This document shows positions 6,589-6,780 of a stretch of DNA of 6,780 nucleotides, piece by piece (position 1 is the first letter of the stretch; every line of letters begins with the position of its first letter). The notes beneath the pieces were generated by a model. It did no database searches, was not told the DNA's origin, and saw only the letters and a program-made list of their open reading frames with translations. The translations under genes and the position numbers were made by a program. Source of the stretch: Deltaproteobacteria bacterium (GTDB lineage: Bacteria; Desulfobacterota; Syntrophia; Syntrophales; Smithellaceae); assembly GCA_017860985.1 (NCBI GenBank), contig JAGFXG010000075.1, forward strand, positions 1-6,780, in the 5' to 3' direction.

Positions 6589-6780
6589 TCAGCCGAGAGT
6601 GGATATTTTGCGCTTGATGAGAATGGAAGCCGCTGGTTCGGTTGTTTTTTCCAGTGCTTTTTTGTAATATTCCAGTGCTTTATCTCTGTTTTTTAATTCC
6701 TCATAAGCGCGCGCAATATTGCGCAATCCGATCGTTTCAAACCCGGCATGATATACGTTTTGCGCCTGTTCAAAATATTT
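6589..6780 (-). CDS. TPR-repeat protein, C-terminal end (5' part outside window)
   Basis: The last 63 codons of a gene entering from the right edge are read on the - strand and end in TGA at 6589-6591. The segment LRNIARAYEELKNRDKALEYYKKALE (window residues 19-44) is a clear tetratricopeptide repeat, with the usual small residues and the A-x-x-Y/Y-x-x-A pattern. The preceding YFEQAQNVYHAGFETIG looks like the second half of another repeat. A basic tail IKRKISTLG closes the protein. TPR repeats mediate protein-protein contacts, and nothing here identifies the partner or full domain set. The gene lies 48 bases upstream of iorA on the same strand and may be in the same transcript. Confidence 0.8.
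   Translation of the reverse strand, partial: KYFEQAQNVYHAGFETIGLRNIARAYEELKNRDKALEYYKKALEKTTEPAASILIKRKISTLG

Overview
The window reads as ordinary chromosomal DNA from an anaerobic bacterium of moderate GC content. The ferredoxin-dependent IorAB enzyme, a UPF0280 protein and a non-enteric DnaE together suggest Desulfobacterota (the former Deltaproteobacteria, perhaps Syntrophia-like). This placement is an inference from gene content and style, not from a marker gene.

Layout. The left half is read on the + strand. It holds the C-terminal half of dnaE (replicative DNA polymerase III alpha, cut by the left window edge), a 210-base spacer, a UPF0280/ApbE-like protein of unknown function, and a small PaaI-type hot-dog thioesterase 39 bases later. 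The right half is read on the - strand. In transcription order it holds the last 63 codons of a TPR protein (cut by the right edge), iorA, iorB and a zinc-finger-less J-domain co-chaperone of the CbpA type. The two sets converge on an 80-base gap at 3225-3304. The - strand genes are 15 to 48 bases apart and could be one operon.

How the genes work together. IorA and IorB form the thiamine-diphosphate enzyme that oxidatively decarboxylates aryl pyruvates to aryl-acetyl-CoA and passes the electrons to ferredoxin. This is a step in anaerobic degradation of aromatic amino acids. CbpA/DnaJ works with DnaK in protein folding. DnaE is the replicative polymerase. No functional link between the two halves is evident.

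The main anomaly is in iorA. Its reading frame is broken near 6286-6292. At the same point about 40 residues that are conserved in the family are missing, which fits a deletion of about 118 bases. Either this copy is a pseudogene or the sequence is misassembled there. A second, weaker curiosity is a pair of DnaA-box-like 9-mers just before a stretch of about 20% GC at the start of the UPF0280 gene. I found no tRNA, rRNA, CRISPR array, insertion sequence or evidently novel multi-gene system.
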